In this document: in pieces, positions 35,546 to 47,043 of the stretch
Layout: each line of letters opens with the position of its first letter
How positions within the stretch are numbered: the first letter of the stretch is position 1
Source of the DNA: Microbacterium rhizosphaerae
GTDB lineage: Bacteria > Actinomycetota > Actinomycetes > Actinomycetales > Microbacteriaceae
Assembly (NCBI RefSeq): GCF_034120055.1
Contig: NZ_CP139368.1
Location: forward strand, 1,922,001-1,986,000
Direction: 5' to 3'
Length of the DNA: 64,000 nucleotides
The notes under the pieces: model-generated
The model's input: only the letters and a program-made list of their open reading frames with translations
Database searches by the model: none
Told to the model about the DNA's origin: nothing
Program-made: the position numbers and the translations under genes

Positions 35546-35899
35546 ATGGCAAAAAAGATCATTCAGCAACTGGTCGATGACCTCGACGGCTCGCTTCTCG
35601 AAGATGGCGCGGGGGATACCATCCTCTTCTCCTTGGATGGCATCGCGTACGAAATCGACCTCTCGGACGCCAACGCCGCCGCACTGCGTGACGCCCTGGC
35701 ATCGTACGTGGCGGCTGGACGACGCGTCTCCCGCACCGGCTCCGCGTCTGCGACCCCTACTCGACGCTCGCGCACCCGCGGCGGCGCAGTAAACGAAAAC
35801 GCAGCCATCCGCGAATGGGCCGGCTCGAACGGCTACTCGATCTCCTCGCGCGGGCGCATCCCGGAGAACGTCGTCGTTGCCTACAACGCCGCAAACTGA
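35546..35899 (+). CDS. lsr2: Lsr2 nucleoid-associated silencer
   Basis: 117 residues from ATG 35546. The N-terminal dimerisation domain reads MAKKIIQQLVDDLDGS then DTILFSLDGIAYEIDLSDAN; a basic Ser/Thr linker follows; the C-terminal DNA-binding domain ends IREWAGSNGYSISSRGRIPE with the AT-hook-like RGR. Lsr2 is the actinobacterial counterpart of H-NS and silences AT-rich acquired DNA. A copy on a mobile element can silence the element's own genes in a new host. A strong terminator follows directly. Confidence 0.93.
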   Translation: MAKKIIQQLVDDLDGSLLEDGAGDTILFSLDGIAYEIDLSDANAAALRDALASYVAAGRRVSRTGSASATPTRRSRTRGGAVNENAAIREWAGSNGYSISSRGRIPENVVVAYNAAN

Positions 35900-35922
35900 C
35901 CGCGCGCAACAAGTCCCCACAC

Positions 35923-35960
35923 GCCGCCGCCCCTCACACGACCGGGGCGGCGGCTTGTCC
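35923..35960 (+). terminator. Terminator after lsr2
   Basis: Perfect 11-base stem, arms 35923-35933 and 35944-35954, 10-base loop, followed by TTGTCC. It lies 24 bases after the lsr2 stop. The T-run is weak, but the GC stem is strong. Confidence 0.8.
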
Positions 35961-36123
35961 TACGTAGTCACTCCGGAATCGCCACAACGACCACGCCTTT
36001 GGTAGCGCGCCCGAGTTCTGTGTAGGGAAGTCCCGGAGCCCAAGGCGGACCGATGGCAAGTGACGAAAGAGGACGGCACCCGCTTGCTTCGGCAATGTCG
36101 GACGGTCGTGGTACAGCTCAGGT

Positions 36124-36948
36124 GTGCCGACTGCAGCCAATGCTTCCGTGGATGTCCCCCCGATCTTCAACGCGCCTGCACTCCACGAGCGCTTCAAAGA
36201 TCTCGCCGGCATGCGTGCGTTCGCCCAGCAGATCATCGACTGGTGGGATCGGGACCGGGGGCGCGACTTCAAGATGAAGACCGAATATGTGCAGGGAGCC
36301 GGCCCCATCGTCTGGACCTACGCCACGCACGCGGTTGAGGTGATGCGCGTCGTTCTGCGGCAGTCGGAACTGGGTCGCATGGCCGTGGTTGCCTCCGAGG
36401 TCCGCCTGATGATCGAGCTCGGTATGACGTCGATCTGGCTCTACCTGCAACCAGTGCCTGCGGCCAAGGCACTGCTACACGAGACTCTGCGCCAGCACCG
36501 TGCCACTGTCCGCGATGCCATCGCCGTGGGCCACGACGGATTCGAGGAGTTGCTGAAGCGTCTCGACGCCGAGCAGGCCGAAAACGATGGCGACAGCTCG
36601 CCGACGGGTAAGTCGTTCGAGCAGCGTTGTCGCGCCATCGACGGCGGACTGGAGATGTACGTCATGTGGCGGCTGTACAGCCGCATGAGCCACGCGACCG
36701 GCAACCTCGCCGACCACTACCTGCTCGAAGTTCCGATCAGCGCGGAGAACCCGCTCGGCATCGCGCTCAACCCGGACGGCGAGGAGGACACCCACGAGTC
36801 CTCGCTCGGCCTGGCGATCTGCATGCTACTGGTGGCGCTCAAGGCGTGCGATCTGATCGACGCAGAAGGGCGGCGAACGACGCAGATCCGCACGGCTGCG
36901 AAGAAGATCGGCCTCGGCCTCGACTTCAAGCTCATCGCCACTGAATAA
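36124..36948 (+). CDS. Hypothetical protein, DUF5677-like
   Basis: 274 residues from GTG 36124. Mostly helical with a region WRLYSRMSHATGNLADHYLL, then a polar insert and AICMLLVALKACDLI. The length, helical content and Ser-His position recall DUF5677-type proteins, some of which are found near defence genes, but the match is by eye and weak. It stands alone between lsr2 and the IS block. Confidence 0.6.
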   Translation: MPTAANASVDVPPIFNAPALHERFKDLAGMRAFAQQIIDWWDRDRGRDFKMKTEYVQGAGPIVWTYATHAVEVMRVVLRQSELGRMAVVASEVRLMIELGMTSIWLYLQPVPAAKALLHETLRQHRATVRDAIAVGHDGFEELLKRLDAEQAENDGDSSPTGKSFEQRCRAIDGGLEMYVMWRLYSRMSHATGNLADHYLLEVPISAENPLGIALNPDGEEDTHESSLGLAICMLLVALKACDLIDAEGRRTTQIRTAAKKIGLGLDFKLIATE

Positions 36949-37164
36949 CGTTCGCGGAGTGGATCGTTGCACACCGAGCGCCGAGATCTGGACGGCGTAA
37001 GGCGTCACGGCAGCCGAGCTGGTTCGTCACAAGATCGGAGTCTCATTGCTGAATGTGTGCTGACTGTCGTGACTTTGTTCGGCGTGTCGCCCGCTATGGC
37101 GCCCGCTGCGGTCGACGCTGAGAGCCCGACGAGTTGGCCGAAAGGAGGTGATTCCATTGACCGC

Positions 37165-37822
37165 GCCGGTGATCCCGGCCGGTTCGTAACGGGGACGGCG
37201 TCGGTTTGCGCAGAATCCCGGTCGAGGGACGGTAGATCGCCTGATAGATCGTCTCGGTCGCCAGTTGCCGCGCCGGTTCTCCCGGGTGCGCGCGATGCAG
37301 CGCCCGCGAGATCTGCTGCGGACTCCACCGCTCCTTCAATCTCGCGACTACGTAGGACAGCAACACCGGATCGGTGGCCAGCTTCAGGGGTCGCGTTCTC
37401 CGGCGCCGGGTGGCAGCGGTCGCATGCGCGTGAAACGGCCGATACTGCCCTGAGGGATGCAGATTCCGCCTCAACTCCCGACTGATCGTCGACGGCGCCC
37501 TGCCCAGCGCCACTCCGATCGCCGTCGGGCCCAAGCCGCGCGATGCGAGATCGGCGATCTGCACCCGCTCCTCCTCTGAGAGAAACCGGGGCGAGATGAC
37601 GCGGACCGAAAGCGGCTCAAGCGGGGGCACGACCTTGACGGTGCCATCCTTGCGTCTGACCGTCGTGCCGTTCTTCCAAATGTTCGCCGCGGACCGACTC
37701 ACACCCACCTCTCGCGCCGCCGCAGACATTGACCACCCTTCGGCGAGCAACTCCATGAAGCGCTTCCGGGCCAACGACTTCGGCCTGCGACCCGGCCCCT
37801 TCGGAACACGACGAGACGACAT
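37165..37822 (-). pseudogene. Truncated IS30-family transposase
   Basis: About 219 residues of an IS30 transposase: two helix-turn-helix units (MSAAAREVGVSRSAANIW and LGPTAIGVALGRAPSTISRE) and the start of the core (QISRALHRAHP, ETIYQAIYRPSTG). Similarity ends at RTGRDHR; the whole DDE catalytic core is missing. A different tail closes the frame at 37094. It lies beside the IS21 left end, so the IS21 insertion or a later deletion may have removed the rest. Confidence 0.85.
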
Positions 37823-37907
37823 CTGAGAACCCCTTTCGGATGGTCCTCGTTGCGACGGTCACTGGAAACCACCCGGGTGAAAACTAGGCCACCTGGTTGT
37901 CGTTTGT

Positions 37908-39901
<1,994 letters not shown>

Positions 39902-40219
39902 CCACCCAATCTGCTCTGGGTGGCCTAGTTTTCGACCGTCGTTTTGGCCTAGATCTCAAGCGTCGTCGACATGCGGTTCGCAAGCTCAACGAGGCAGCGT
40001 CACCTAGAGATCCGAATCGCCCTCGGGCTCCTACGCCCCGAATGGTGCTGCGGCGGACTATTCTGTGCGTTCGGTCGTTTATTCTCGTGCAAGCCAGACC
40101 CGCGCGATTGTTCCCTGCCGGATGATGAGCTGCACATATCTCACGGCCGCGAGCTGTACCCGGAACACGGCCCTCCCTGCATCCTGCCGAGCACCGGATC
40201 GCGCTCTATCGTGACACGT

Positions 40220-43200
40220 ATGTTGACGACGCTTCCCGGGGATGAACCAGCCAGTGAGATTGGGCTGGGCATATTCAAAGCCGTTCTAAAGCTGGCGGGC
40301 GGAGAGAAGCTTGCGGACGCACTGGGTGAACTCACAGGACTGGGGCGCGCGACTGTAGAGGGCCTCAGCCAGCGTGCTCTCGAGGCCGTTGCTCACGCAA
40401 CAGCGGTGGAGTTTAACCTGGTGGCGGAGGCGGACCGTGAGTGGGCGGAGAGCATTCTTGTGCAGGCCTACTGCCGCGTCGCCTCCGCGCCGGATGCCGT
40501 ACTGGCAGGCGAGAGCCTCACCGGCGCCGAGTCTCTGGCCGCCTGGGTCTTCGGCGTTGGGATCGTTGGGAAGGACCGGTCTGACCTTGAAGAGGCCTCG
40601 GAGGACGTTCGCTCCTACTTTCAGTTGATCTCACGGAGCATGGCCACACTGGTCTGCAACTGGTACAGAACCGACCCAAGGGCGAATCAGGCTGCTGTCT
40701 CCTCCGCCGCGGGAGCGGTTCTTGCCACGGTGCGCGAGATCCTGGTTCGCGTCGGCAACCTCGAGGGCTCGCTGACTTCGCAGGAACGTGGATCCGTCGA
40801 AACGTCGACGCGACGACTCATCTCGAGCTCGCTCGATGAGCTCAATCGTCCTCCCGAGTACTACCCCGATGTCTTCGACAGCGAAGGCCTCGCATCCTCA
40901 CTTGAGGTCACCGAATTGGACGAGCGGAACTTCATACACTTCGGGGGGACAGGGTTGTACTGGGAGGGTACTCTGTGGGGCGAACGCCAATCGCTCCCTC
41001 TCGAAGCGGTGCGTCCCGGTGAACTGACAGTTCTACTTGGCAATCCGGGATCGGGCAAGTCGACGATCGCCAAGGGGCTAGTCGTACACGCTCTGCAGCA
41101 GGGTCAGTTGGCGCTGTACTGCCGTCTCGAGGACTTCAGCCGCGTTTGCACCGGCATGCCGGATCAGCCTGCCCCGTCGGCGGTGATTTCGGCCGCGCAG
41201 GCAGCGAGTATCCCGATGACTGTGGCGGAAGGCGTACGGATTGCGAGCAGTTGGGACCCGGGCCATCCTCCGCTGATTGTCCTGGACGGCCTCGATGAGC
41301 TTGCGACCGCGAGTGATTACGCCGTCGCGCGGCGCGCGGCCAAGCAGCTTGCCAACGCGGGTCATCCCGTCCTTGTGTCGTCACGCGTCGCTGGATACAC
41401 GACGCCATGGGAAGGCGTTCACCGACACGTTGCAATCTGGCCCTTAAACGAGCATGCGCGAGATTTGTTCGCCGAGCGTTGGTTTGCGTCCACGGGCGAT
41501 GTCGCAGCCCGCGCTCGCTATGTCGCCTCCACATCCAGTGGGGCGCTTGACGAAGTTCTGACCAACCCGCTAACTCTCGGATTCGTGTGCATGCTCGCGC
41601 ATTACGGTCACGTCCCGAGCACGGCCGGCGCAATCTTCAACAGGTTCATCGACCACTTCTTGCGCGCCCAGTGGCGCGACCCCGCCCAACAACGGATTAG
41701 TCCGGCGCAGATCGGTCGGCTGAAACAGGCCGCCGAGGAGGTTGCCTGGGCGATGGCCAATTTCGGCCATGGCGACGACCTCACATGGCTAGACATCGTG
41801 GAGCTGGACACCATCGAACGAGCGACACGGGATCAATCCCCGTATGAGACATACGCTACCGGCCTCCTGATCCCGCACGGACCGGTTGAGCCACTCGGAG
41901 GGACTCAACAACGAGCGAGATGGCTTCACCGCGCTCTCCAAGAGAACTTTGTTGCGCAGAGAATGGCGGCCCTTATTGAGACGGATGATCCATCATGGCA
42001 GGAACGGCTCCTGCGAGCGACATTTTCGATGACTTGGCGGGGGGCACTGGCTCAGACGTTCATGCTGTTGGGTGAACGCGGGGCATTGAAGCCGGTACTT
42101 AGCTACTTCATGGCACAACTGCGAATCGGCGATTCGCCTCTTGGGCATATGGCGGAGATGCTGACTGTCGTAGCCTCTCATAGCGCCGAGCTGGAAGAGC
42201 GCCAAAAGGCAGCTGATATCTTGATTGCGCAAGACCGTTGGGACTCGGCGGAATTCATTGATCCGGTAGGAGTTATAGGCGCCCTGCATGATCGGATTCG
42301 ACTGGGGCAACGAGAATTTGGTGGTCAGATCTGGCCGCATGTCTACCGTTCCAACTCACCGGGTGCGCGAGAGCTACTTGTTGAGGCCCATCAAGTTGGA
42401 TGCGCGGACCAAAGCCGAGAGTTAGCGTCCGTGGTCATGTGGTTGGAGTTGGAATGCGCCCGTTTCGAAGATGTCGAACGGATCGTCGACAGCCTTTGCT
42501 TGGCCAAAGACCCTCCAAATACGTGGTTCCTGCGGCCACTTGAAGAACCGATTAGGAGCGTTGCGGTCGACCGTCTGGCATCGCTTCTCCGAAGGCCTCG
42601 GTTGCAGGGGTGTCCGAGCCTCCGTCGGGTCCACTGGATATGGCAGGCGATCGTCGGCGACGAGGAGGCTTCGCGTTCGACACCCACAGATCCGGATCTT
42701 CTTGTTGCTGTGATCTTCGGCAGGAAACTCGAGAATATGGACCGCGAGATGGGCGGCATTCGTCAACTACTCAGACGGCCGCTGGCGAATGAGGACATTA
42801 TGCCTGGAGGCGTGTGGATGGAGACGCAGGGCTCCCCGGTACCAGTTGTCGATCGGGACTATCTGGCCTTCGCGCGGATCGAATGTGAGCTATGGGAGGC
42901 GGAGGATTCGCGTGTCGAGGAGCTATTGTCGATCACCGATCTCTCTCAGCCACTCGCCATCGCAATCCTGCAAGAGTTCGCTGATCAATGTCCGCTCCCA
43001 ACCACCAATCGCCGAGAGACATTGATGTGGACTCTCGCTGTGCTTCGACGAGTGCCGAGCGTGGAAGCCATACCTTGGCTCGTGCCGTTGCGAACGGAGG
43101 CGTGGGCCGAGTGGGAGATCGACGCAAACTTCCTGTACTCGGCGATAGGTCGACAATGCTGGGACTTGCTGGCGGAGCGCGTCCTTGCTGAGCCGACGTC

Positions 43201-43564
43201 GAATCCTTCGTGGGATGCAGAAGTGCTCCTCAGTGCGGCAAACTACTCAGACGGGCCAAATGCCACAATAGAACTGGGTAGGGAATTGCGGATCGCCTAC
43301 TACCTCGAGGGAATGCGCCGCTGGGCATCGGATAGAAATCGTTCGCTGTCATTAGATGACATTGGATACCTGGAAGACCTGGATCGTGGTAGCGCTGCAT
43401 TGATCGTCACTGAGATAGAAGCGCTCGTTCGGGAGTGTGATCCGTCCACAGCGAATGCGCTTCTGACGCTCGTTGAGAGGTCACTCGTTGCGACTGGTCA
43501 ACTCGGCCAATTCTGGGATCGGCTTCGGGTTCGCGCGTCGGCGGATCAATTCGGTCGCCCGTAG
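40220..43564 (+). CDS. NACHT-domain STAND NTPase, probable antiphage sensor
   Basis: 1114 residues from ATG 40220 (GTG 40211 is possible; the frame is open back into the IS21 flank). Residues 1-240 are helical and resemble the N-terminal helical domains of bacterial NACHT proteins. The NTPase has Walker A LLGNPGSGKSTIAKG (about residue 272) and the NACHT-type Walker B LIVLDGLDELA (about 353), then VLVSSRVAGY as sensor. Residues about 550-1114 are helical sensor repeats. No N-terminal nuclease or TIR effector is visible, so the effector may be the helical domain or the gene downstream. GC content is lower than the flanks. Bacterial NACHT proteins defend against phages; activity here is inferred. 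Confidence 0.82.
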   Translation: MLTTLPGDEPASEIGLGIFKAVLKLAGGEKLADALGELTGLGRATVEGLSQRALEAVAHATAVEFNLVAEADREWAESILVQAYCRVASAPDAVLAGESLTGAESLAAWVFGVGIVGKDRSDLEEASEDVRSYFQLISRSMATLVCNWYRTDPRANQAAVSSAAGAVLATVREILVRVGNLEGSLTSQERGSVETSTRRLISSSLDELNRPPEYYPDVFDSEGLASSLEVTELDERNFIHFGGTGLYWEGTLWGERQSLPLEAVRPGELTVLLGNPGSGKSTIAKGLVVHALQQGQLALYCRLEDFSRVCTGMPDQPAPSAVISAAQAASIPMTVAEGVRIASSWDPGHPPLIVLDGLDELATASDYAVARRAAKQLANAGHPVLVSSRVAGYTTPWEGVHRHVAIWPLNEHARDLFAERWFASTGDVAARARYVASTSSGALDEVLTNPLTLGFVCMLAHYGHVPSTAGAIFNRFIDHFLRAQWRDPAQQRISPAQIGRLKQAAEEVAWAMANFGHGDDLTWLDIVELDTIERATRDQSPYETYATGLLIPHGPVEPLGGTQQRARWLHRALQENFVAQRMAALIETDDPSWQERLLRATFSMTWRGALAQTFMLLGERGALKPVLSYFMAQLRIGDSPLGHMAEMLTVVASHSAELEERQKAADILIAQDRWDSAEFIDPVGVIGALHDRIRLGQREFGGQIWPHVYRSNSPGARELLVEAHQVGCADQSRELASVVMWLELECARFEDVERIVDSLCLAKDPPNTWFLRPLEEPIRSVAVDRLASLLRRPRLQGCPSLRRVHWIWQAIVGDEEASRSTPTDPDLLVAVIFGRKLENMDREMGGIRQLLRRPLANEDIMPGGVWMETQGSPVPVVDRDYLAFARIECELWEAEDSRVEELLSITDLSQPLAIAILQEFADQCPLPTTNRRETLMWTLAVLRRVPSVEAIPWLVPLRTEAWAEWEIDANFLYSAIGRQCWDLLAERVLAEPTSNPSWDAEVLLSAANYSDGPNATIELGRELRIAYYLEGMRRWASDRNRSLSLDDIGYLEDLDRGSAALIVTEIEALVRECDPSTANALLTLVERSLVATGQLGQFWDRLRVRASADQFGRP

Positions 43565-43835
43565 AGACAGAACTTGCGGCGGAGTAGTCCTCTCACGGTC
43601 TGCCCACAGCACAGCCGGAGCGCGACCGTGACGCTTCAATGCCGTGAGGGCACCAGACGGAGTAGACGTCCGAACTGGCTCACGCTAGGCCCGGGTGGCC
43701 ACTTGCGGGATACAGAGGTTTGCTGGCTCAGTCGTGAGATAGATCATGTTGGAACCGGGCCAGTGCGGGAGGTCTGCGAGCGTGGCGGAGCGACACGCGA
43801 AGCGTGTAGTCGGTGGCGATCAGTACTCTCGGACC

Positions 43836-44549
43836 ATGCCATACGAACCCGATGTGCCCGATGGTCAACACCTTGGGACTTCCCGTACCGTGGATGGCGC
43901 TGTCACGGGGCATCTGTTCGACGACAAGACGAACGATCTGAAAGGTCATGCAACGTGGCGCTGGGTCGACGAGCCCGACGAGGACTATTCAGGCGACACG
44001 ACCTACGCGACTGAGCAACCTCGCCCGCTGACACCCGAAGAGCGCATCATCGCGGAAGCCCTCGCGCAGGCAATCCTGACCGGAATCGTGGTCGCTGTCC
44101 AAGTGGCCTCACCGCATGTCAAGCGTTGGTGGACGGAGAAGTTTGTTCCGGGTGTCAGATCTAGGGCGCGTCGTCTAATTGCTCCGCGAAAGCCAAAGCG
44201 CGCCAGCAAGCGCTCCGAGCAGTCGATCGATACCCAGCGAGTATTCGTCGCATCCGCAACGGGCGCCGAGCTTGTTGTAGCCGATCCGAAGATCAAGATG
44301 AGCCGCGCTGAGTGGAAGCTTCGTCTGCAGGCGATGCTTGACGCCGCCAACTTTCAGGATGAGCAGCGTCGCATTCTGTCTGTCGCCGAAGTCGTCGACG
44401 ACGAGGCTGAACTGGAGGCCGTCGCCGCCGAAGAACTCACTCCGCAGCAATTCGCTCAGCAGATCAAGCGCATGGTCGAAGCCAACCCGGCACTTCTTGA
44501 TTCCGAGACATCCGCGGAGTTGATACGCGTACTTGCGCCGAAGTCTTGA
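43836..44549 (+). CDS. Hypothetical protein downstream of the NACHT gene
   Basis: 237 residues from ATG 43836 (MPYEPDVPDGQHLGTSRTVD). The beginning is polar with repeated turn motifs; a hydrophobic segment at about residues 80-95 (AILTGIVVAVQVAS) may be a membrane helix, followed by a basic cluster (RARRLIAPRKPKRASKRSE) and a helical, acidic C-terminus. It lies 270 bases after the NACHT gene in the same direction. No recognised family; a partner role is possible but unproven. Confidence 0.6.
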   Translation: MPYEPDVPDGQHLGTSRTVDGAVTGHLFDDKTNDLKGHATWRWVDEPDEDYSGDTTYATEQPRPLTPEERIIAEALAQAILTGIVVAVQVASPHVKRWWTEKFVPGVRSRARRLIAPRKPKRASKRSEQSIDTQRVFVASATGAELVVADPKIKMSRAEWKLRLQAMLDAANFQDEQRRILSVAEVVDDEAELEAVAAEELTPQQFAQQIKRMVEANPALLDSETSAELIRVLAPKS

Positions 44550-44636
44550 CATGACGAAGTGAGCTGGCAGGGGACGAGTGATGCGCATGTTCGGAGTAGC
44601 GCAAAGCACTGCGTGACCGTTAGTCGTTCGGACGAA

Positions 44637-45451
44637 TCAGTTCCGATTCAGCCCGTGGCGGCAGCTATCGAGTGCGTTCTTGAAGTGGCTCTCCGCCACG
44701 TCGTTGTCAGTCCTCGGGGTCGACGGGTCGAAGACACGGAGCAGCGAGAAGCGGAAACTTGAAGGATCAAGTCCCTGGAGCTCGACGTTGCCACCGTGTC
44801 CGTTCGTCGCGTAGGCCGTCCAGCGCTGACGGATACCGCCAGCGCCGGCAGCCTGGCCGACGTAGTGCCGCCCATCGCGGGTGTCAGTGACGAGGTAAAT
44901 GCCGAACACGGATGAAAGCGCCGTGCGCCATGACGCGTACCGATGCTCGCGCATGACCGCCTGCAAACTGTGCGTGGCTGAGTGCGAGTCGGTCAAGCCA
45001 GGAAACGGGATCGGTTCGGCGTCCGCGATGCCGACGACGGGATAACTCGCTGCCGTGCTGGCGTTCATCCGCCACGTGCGCGCGGCGAACGCCATCCCAT
45101 CACGAGACGGTTCCGTAGATCAGCCATGTGCTCGGACTCGATGGCGTCGAAGGTTCGGATGATTCCGGTGTTCTCTACCTCGCCGCGGTTCTCGAGGACT
45201 GACCACAGCCGTGCTTGGTCCCCGCCCTCCTTGATGAACACGACCCACAGCGGCGGAGGCGTGGCTGGGAACCGCCTCGAGTCGGCGGACTGCCTGCGGG
45301 TGTACTCCAAGATCTCGGAGTGCGTCGAGTCTGAGTGGAGGCCGGTCAGGCCACTCTCCTGAGATTCCTGCGCGAACCCGTGACGAATGACGAGCACCCA
45401 GGTCGGATCGACGCCAGCGTCAGTGAGCAGCGGTCCAAGCATCAGTGGCAT
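44637..45451 (-). pseudogene. GIY-YIG nuclease-family gene with a frameshift
   Basis: Two overlapping minus frames form one gene. The first (45451-45065) has MPLMLGPLLTDAGVDPTWVL and ends RNRLVMGWRSP; the second resumes as ARTWRMNAST and contains GIYLVTDTRDGRHYVGQAAG and GIRQRWTAYA, the GIY-YIG core with its Arg. This N-terminal module plus GIY-YIG order is a known protein type. The frames join at about 45075-45090 with a one-base shift. Either a real inactivating indel or a sequencing error. The conserved Glu and Asn (AESHFKNALDS) are present, so one base would restore it. Confidence 0.8.
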
Positions 45452-45502
45452 GTCCTGAACGTAGCGGGTTGGCGGACGTGCAGCGCGCTGAGCCCGAGTG
45501 AC

Positions 45503-46451
45503 CTAGGGCGTGTCTCCTAACCTGTCGGGGTGGTTGGCGGCAGGCTGGTGAGCGTGTCGCGTACTGAGTCGCTGTCGGATGCTGCGTGGGCTCGGATCGA
45601 GCCGTTGATGCCGGTCGCGTCGCGGAAGGGCGGTCGCCCTTTCCAGGATCACCGGCGGGTCGTGGAGGGGATCGTGTGGCGGTACCGGACCGGTTCGCCA
45701 TGGCGTGACCTGCCTGCCGAGTTCGGGCCGTGGCAGACGGCGTGGAAGCGGCACCGCCGGTTCAGCGGCGATGGCACGTGGGATCGGATCTACGCGGAGA
45801 TCCTCGCTGACGCCGACGCTGCCGGTGAGATCGATTGGGCGGTGAGCGTGGACTCCACGATCAACCGTGCGCATCAGCACGCGACGAACCTTCGGCGCGA
45901 CACAGGGGGCTCTCTCGAGTTACAAGAATCTGCGCGAGGAACCGCCTGACCATGCGATCGGCCGGTCACGCGGCGGTTTGAGCACGAAGATCCATCACCT
46001 CGTCGACGGTCGCGGGCGTCCGCTGGTGGTGCTCGTCGGGCCGGGACAAGCCGGCGACGCGCCGATGTTCCCCGTCCTGATGGACCACCTCAAAGTCGCC
46101 CGGCGCGGACCCGGAAGGCCGCGCACCCGCCCTGACCGGCTCCGCGGCGACAAGGCGTACTCGTCCCGTGCGATCCGGCAGCACCTGCGGGACCGGGACA
46201 TCGTCGCCGTCATACCCGAGCCGTCGGACCAGCAGGGCCATCGCAAACGGCGCGGCTCCCGCGGCGGGCGGCCGGTCAGCTACGACATCCAGGACTACAA
46301 GGGCCGAAACGTCGTCGAACGCGGCTTCAACGAAGACAAGCAGTGGCGCGGCCTCGCCACCCGCTACGACAAACTCGCCCTCACCTACCGCGGCGGAGCC
46401 GTCCTAAGAGCCATCACCCTCTGGCTCAAACGGTTAGGAGACACGCCCTAG
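45503..46451 (+). mobile_element. IS5-family element (IS427-like group)
   Basis: Two overlapping transposase frames lie between perfect 20-base inverted repeats at 45503-45522 and 46432-46451 (outer ends CTAGGGCGTG). The outer CTAG may include the duplicated target. Element length is about 945 bases, normal for the group. It appears complete. Confidence 0.92.
45530..46451 (+). CDS. IS5-family transposase, two frames joined by frameshift
   Basis: The first frame (45530-45949) carries the DUF4096-like N-terminus (LSDAAWARIEPLMP) and the first catalytic Asp (VSVDSTINRAHQHA). The second frame (45867-46451) carries the rest of the DDE core (GLSTKIHHLVDGRGRPL, DKAYSSRAIR, VVERGFNEDKQWRG). The switch is a +1 (or -2) shift at the G-run 45905-45909, position and type typical of programmed frameshifting in this IS group. 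The stop codon is formed within the right inverted repeat. Confidence 0.9.
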
Positions 46452-46637
46452 GCGGTCGGCGTCGCTGTGGCAATCGCGACGCACAGCGCGCGGAGCTTGG
46501 ACAGCTCGGGGAGCGCTCTCGGATTGTCGCGAAGCTTCACCAGCGGGGTGTGGGCGCGGATTAGCGCAACCTCTGTGATGTGCACGCCGTCGTCGAACGC
46601 GACCCAGGCGATCGACGTGCGGATCGTGCCTGGTCCG
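46448..46637 (-). pseudogene. C-terminal fragment of an unknown gene cut by IS5
   Basis: Minus frame of about 63 residues with good protein character (TSIAWVAFDDGVHITEVALI, then LVKLRDNPRALPELSKLRAL) ends in a TAG formed at the IS5 border. An in-frame TGA just upstream (about 46655) means the start is lost. Family not recognised. Confidence 0.5.
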
Positions 46638-47043
46638 TGGGATGAGGCGGCTGGTCAGCCGGCCTCGAACCCAACATTCTGAGCTTCGTCGTCTGGCGGC
46701 GGCTACCGAACCGAGCGGCCTTCGCGGGCCTCGGGCGGTGGTCGTCGCCATCTCCACGCATCTTGATGCTTTCGACGCGCCCGAGATCCCCGCGTGCTAC
46801 CAAGCCGTGAACGCGCATTACGTCCGGCACAGAGGAGACGAGCTGTTTCAGAAAATGCCTGATTGTGAGATAATTTAGCTACTCACACGCTGAGTCGGTT
46901 GAGCGCGGATGCTCCCGACCACACGCGGGACCGCTTGCCGGTTGCACCGCACGAGAGTGTGGCGTCTGCGCTCGCCAGTACGGTAAAGGTGAGCACTCGA
47001 GTGAAGCAACATTGACGCGCGTCGCTGCGCAGGAGAACAGAGT
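46452..47043. other. Region between IS5 and hsdM
   Basis: About 590 bases. Apart from the minus-strand fragment at 46448-46637, no frame shows family resemblance. It turns AT-rich at 46850-46900 (GAGATAATTTAG at 46867-46878), where the promoter of the restriction operon probably lies. Confidence 0.5.
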
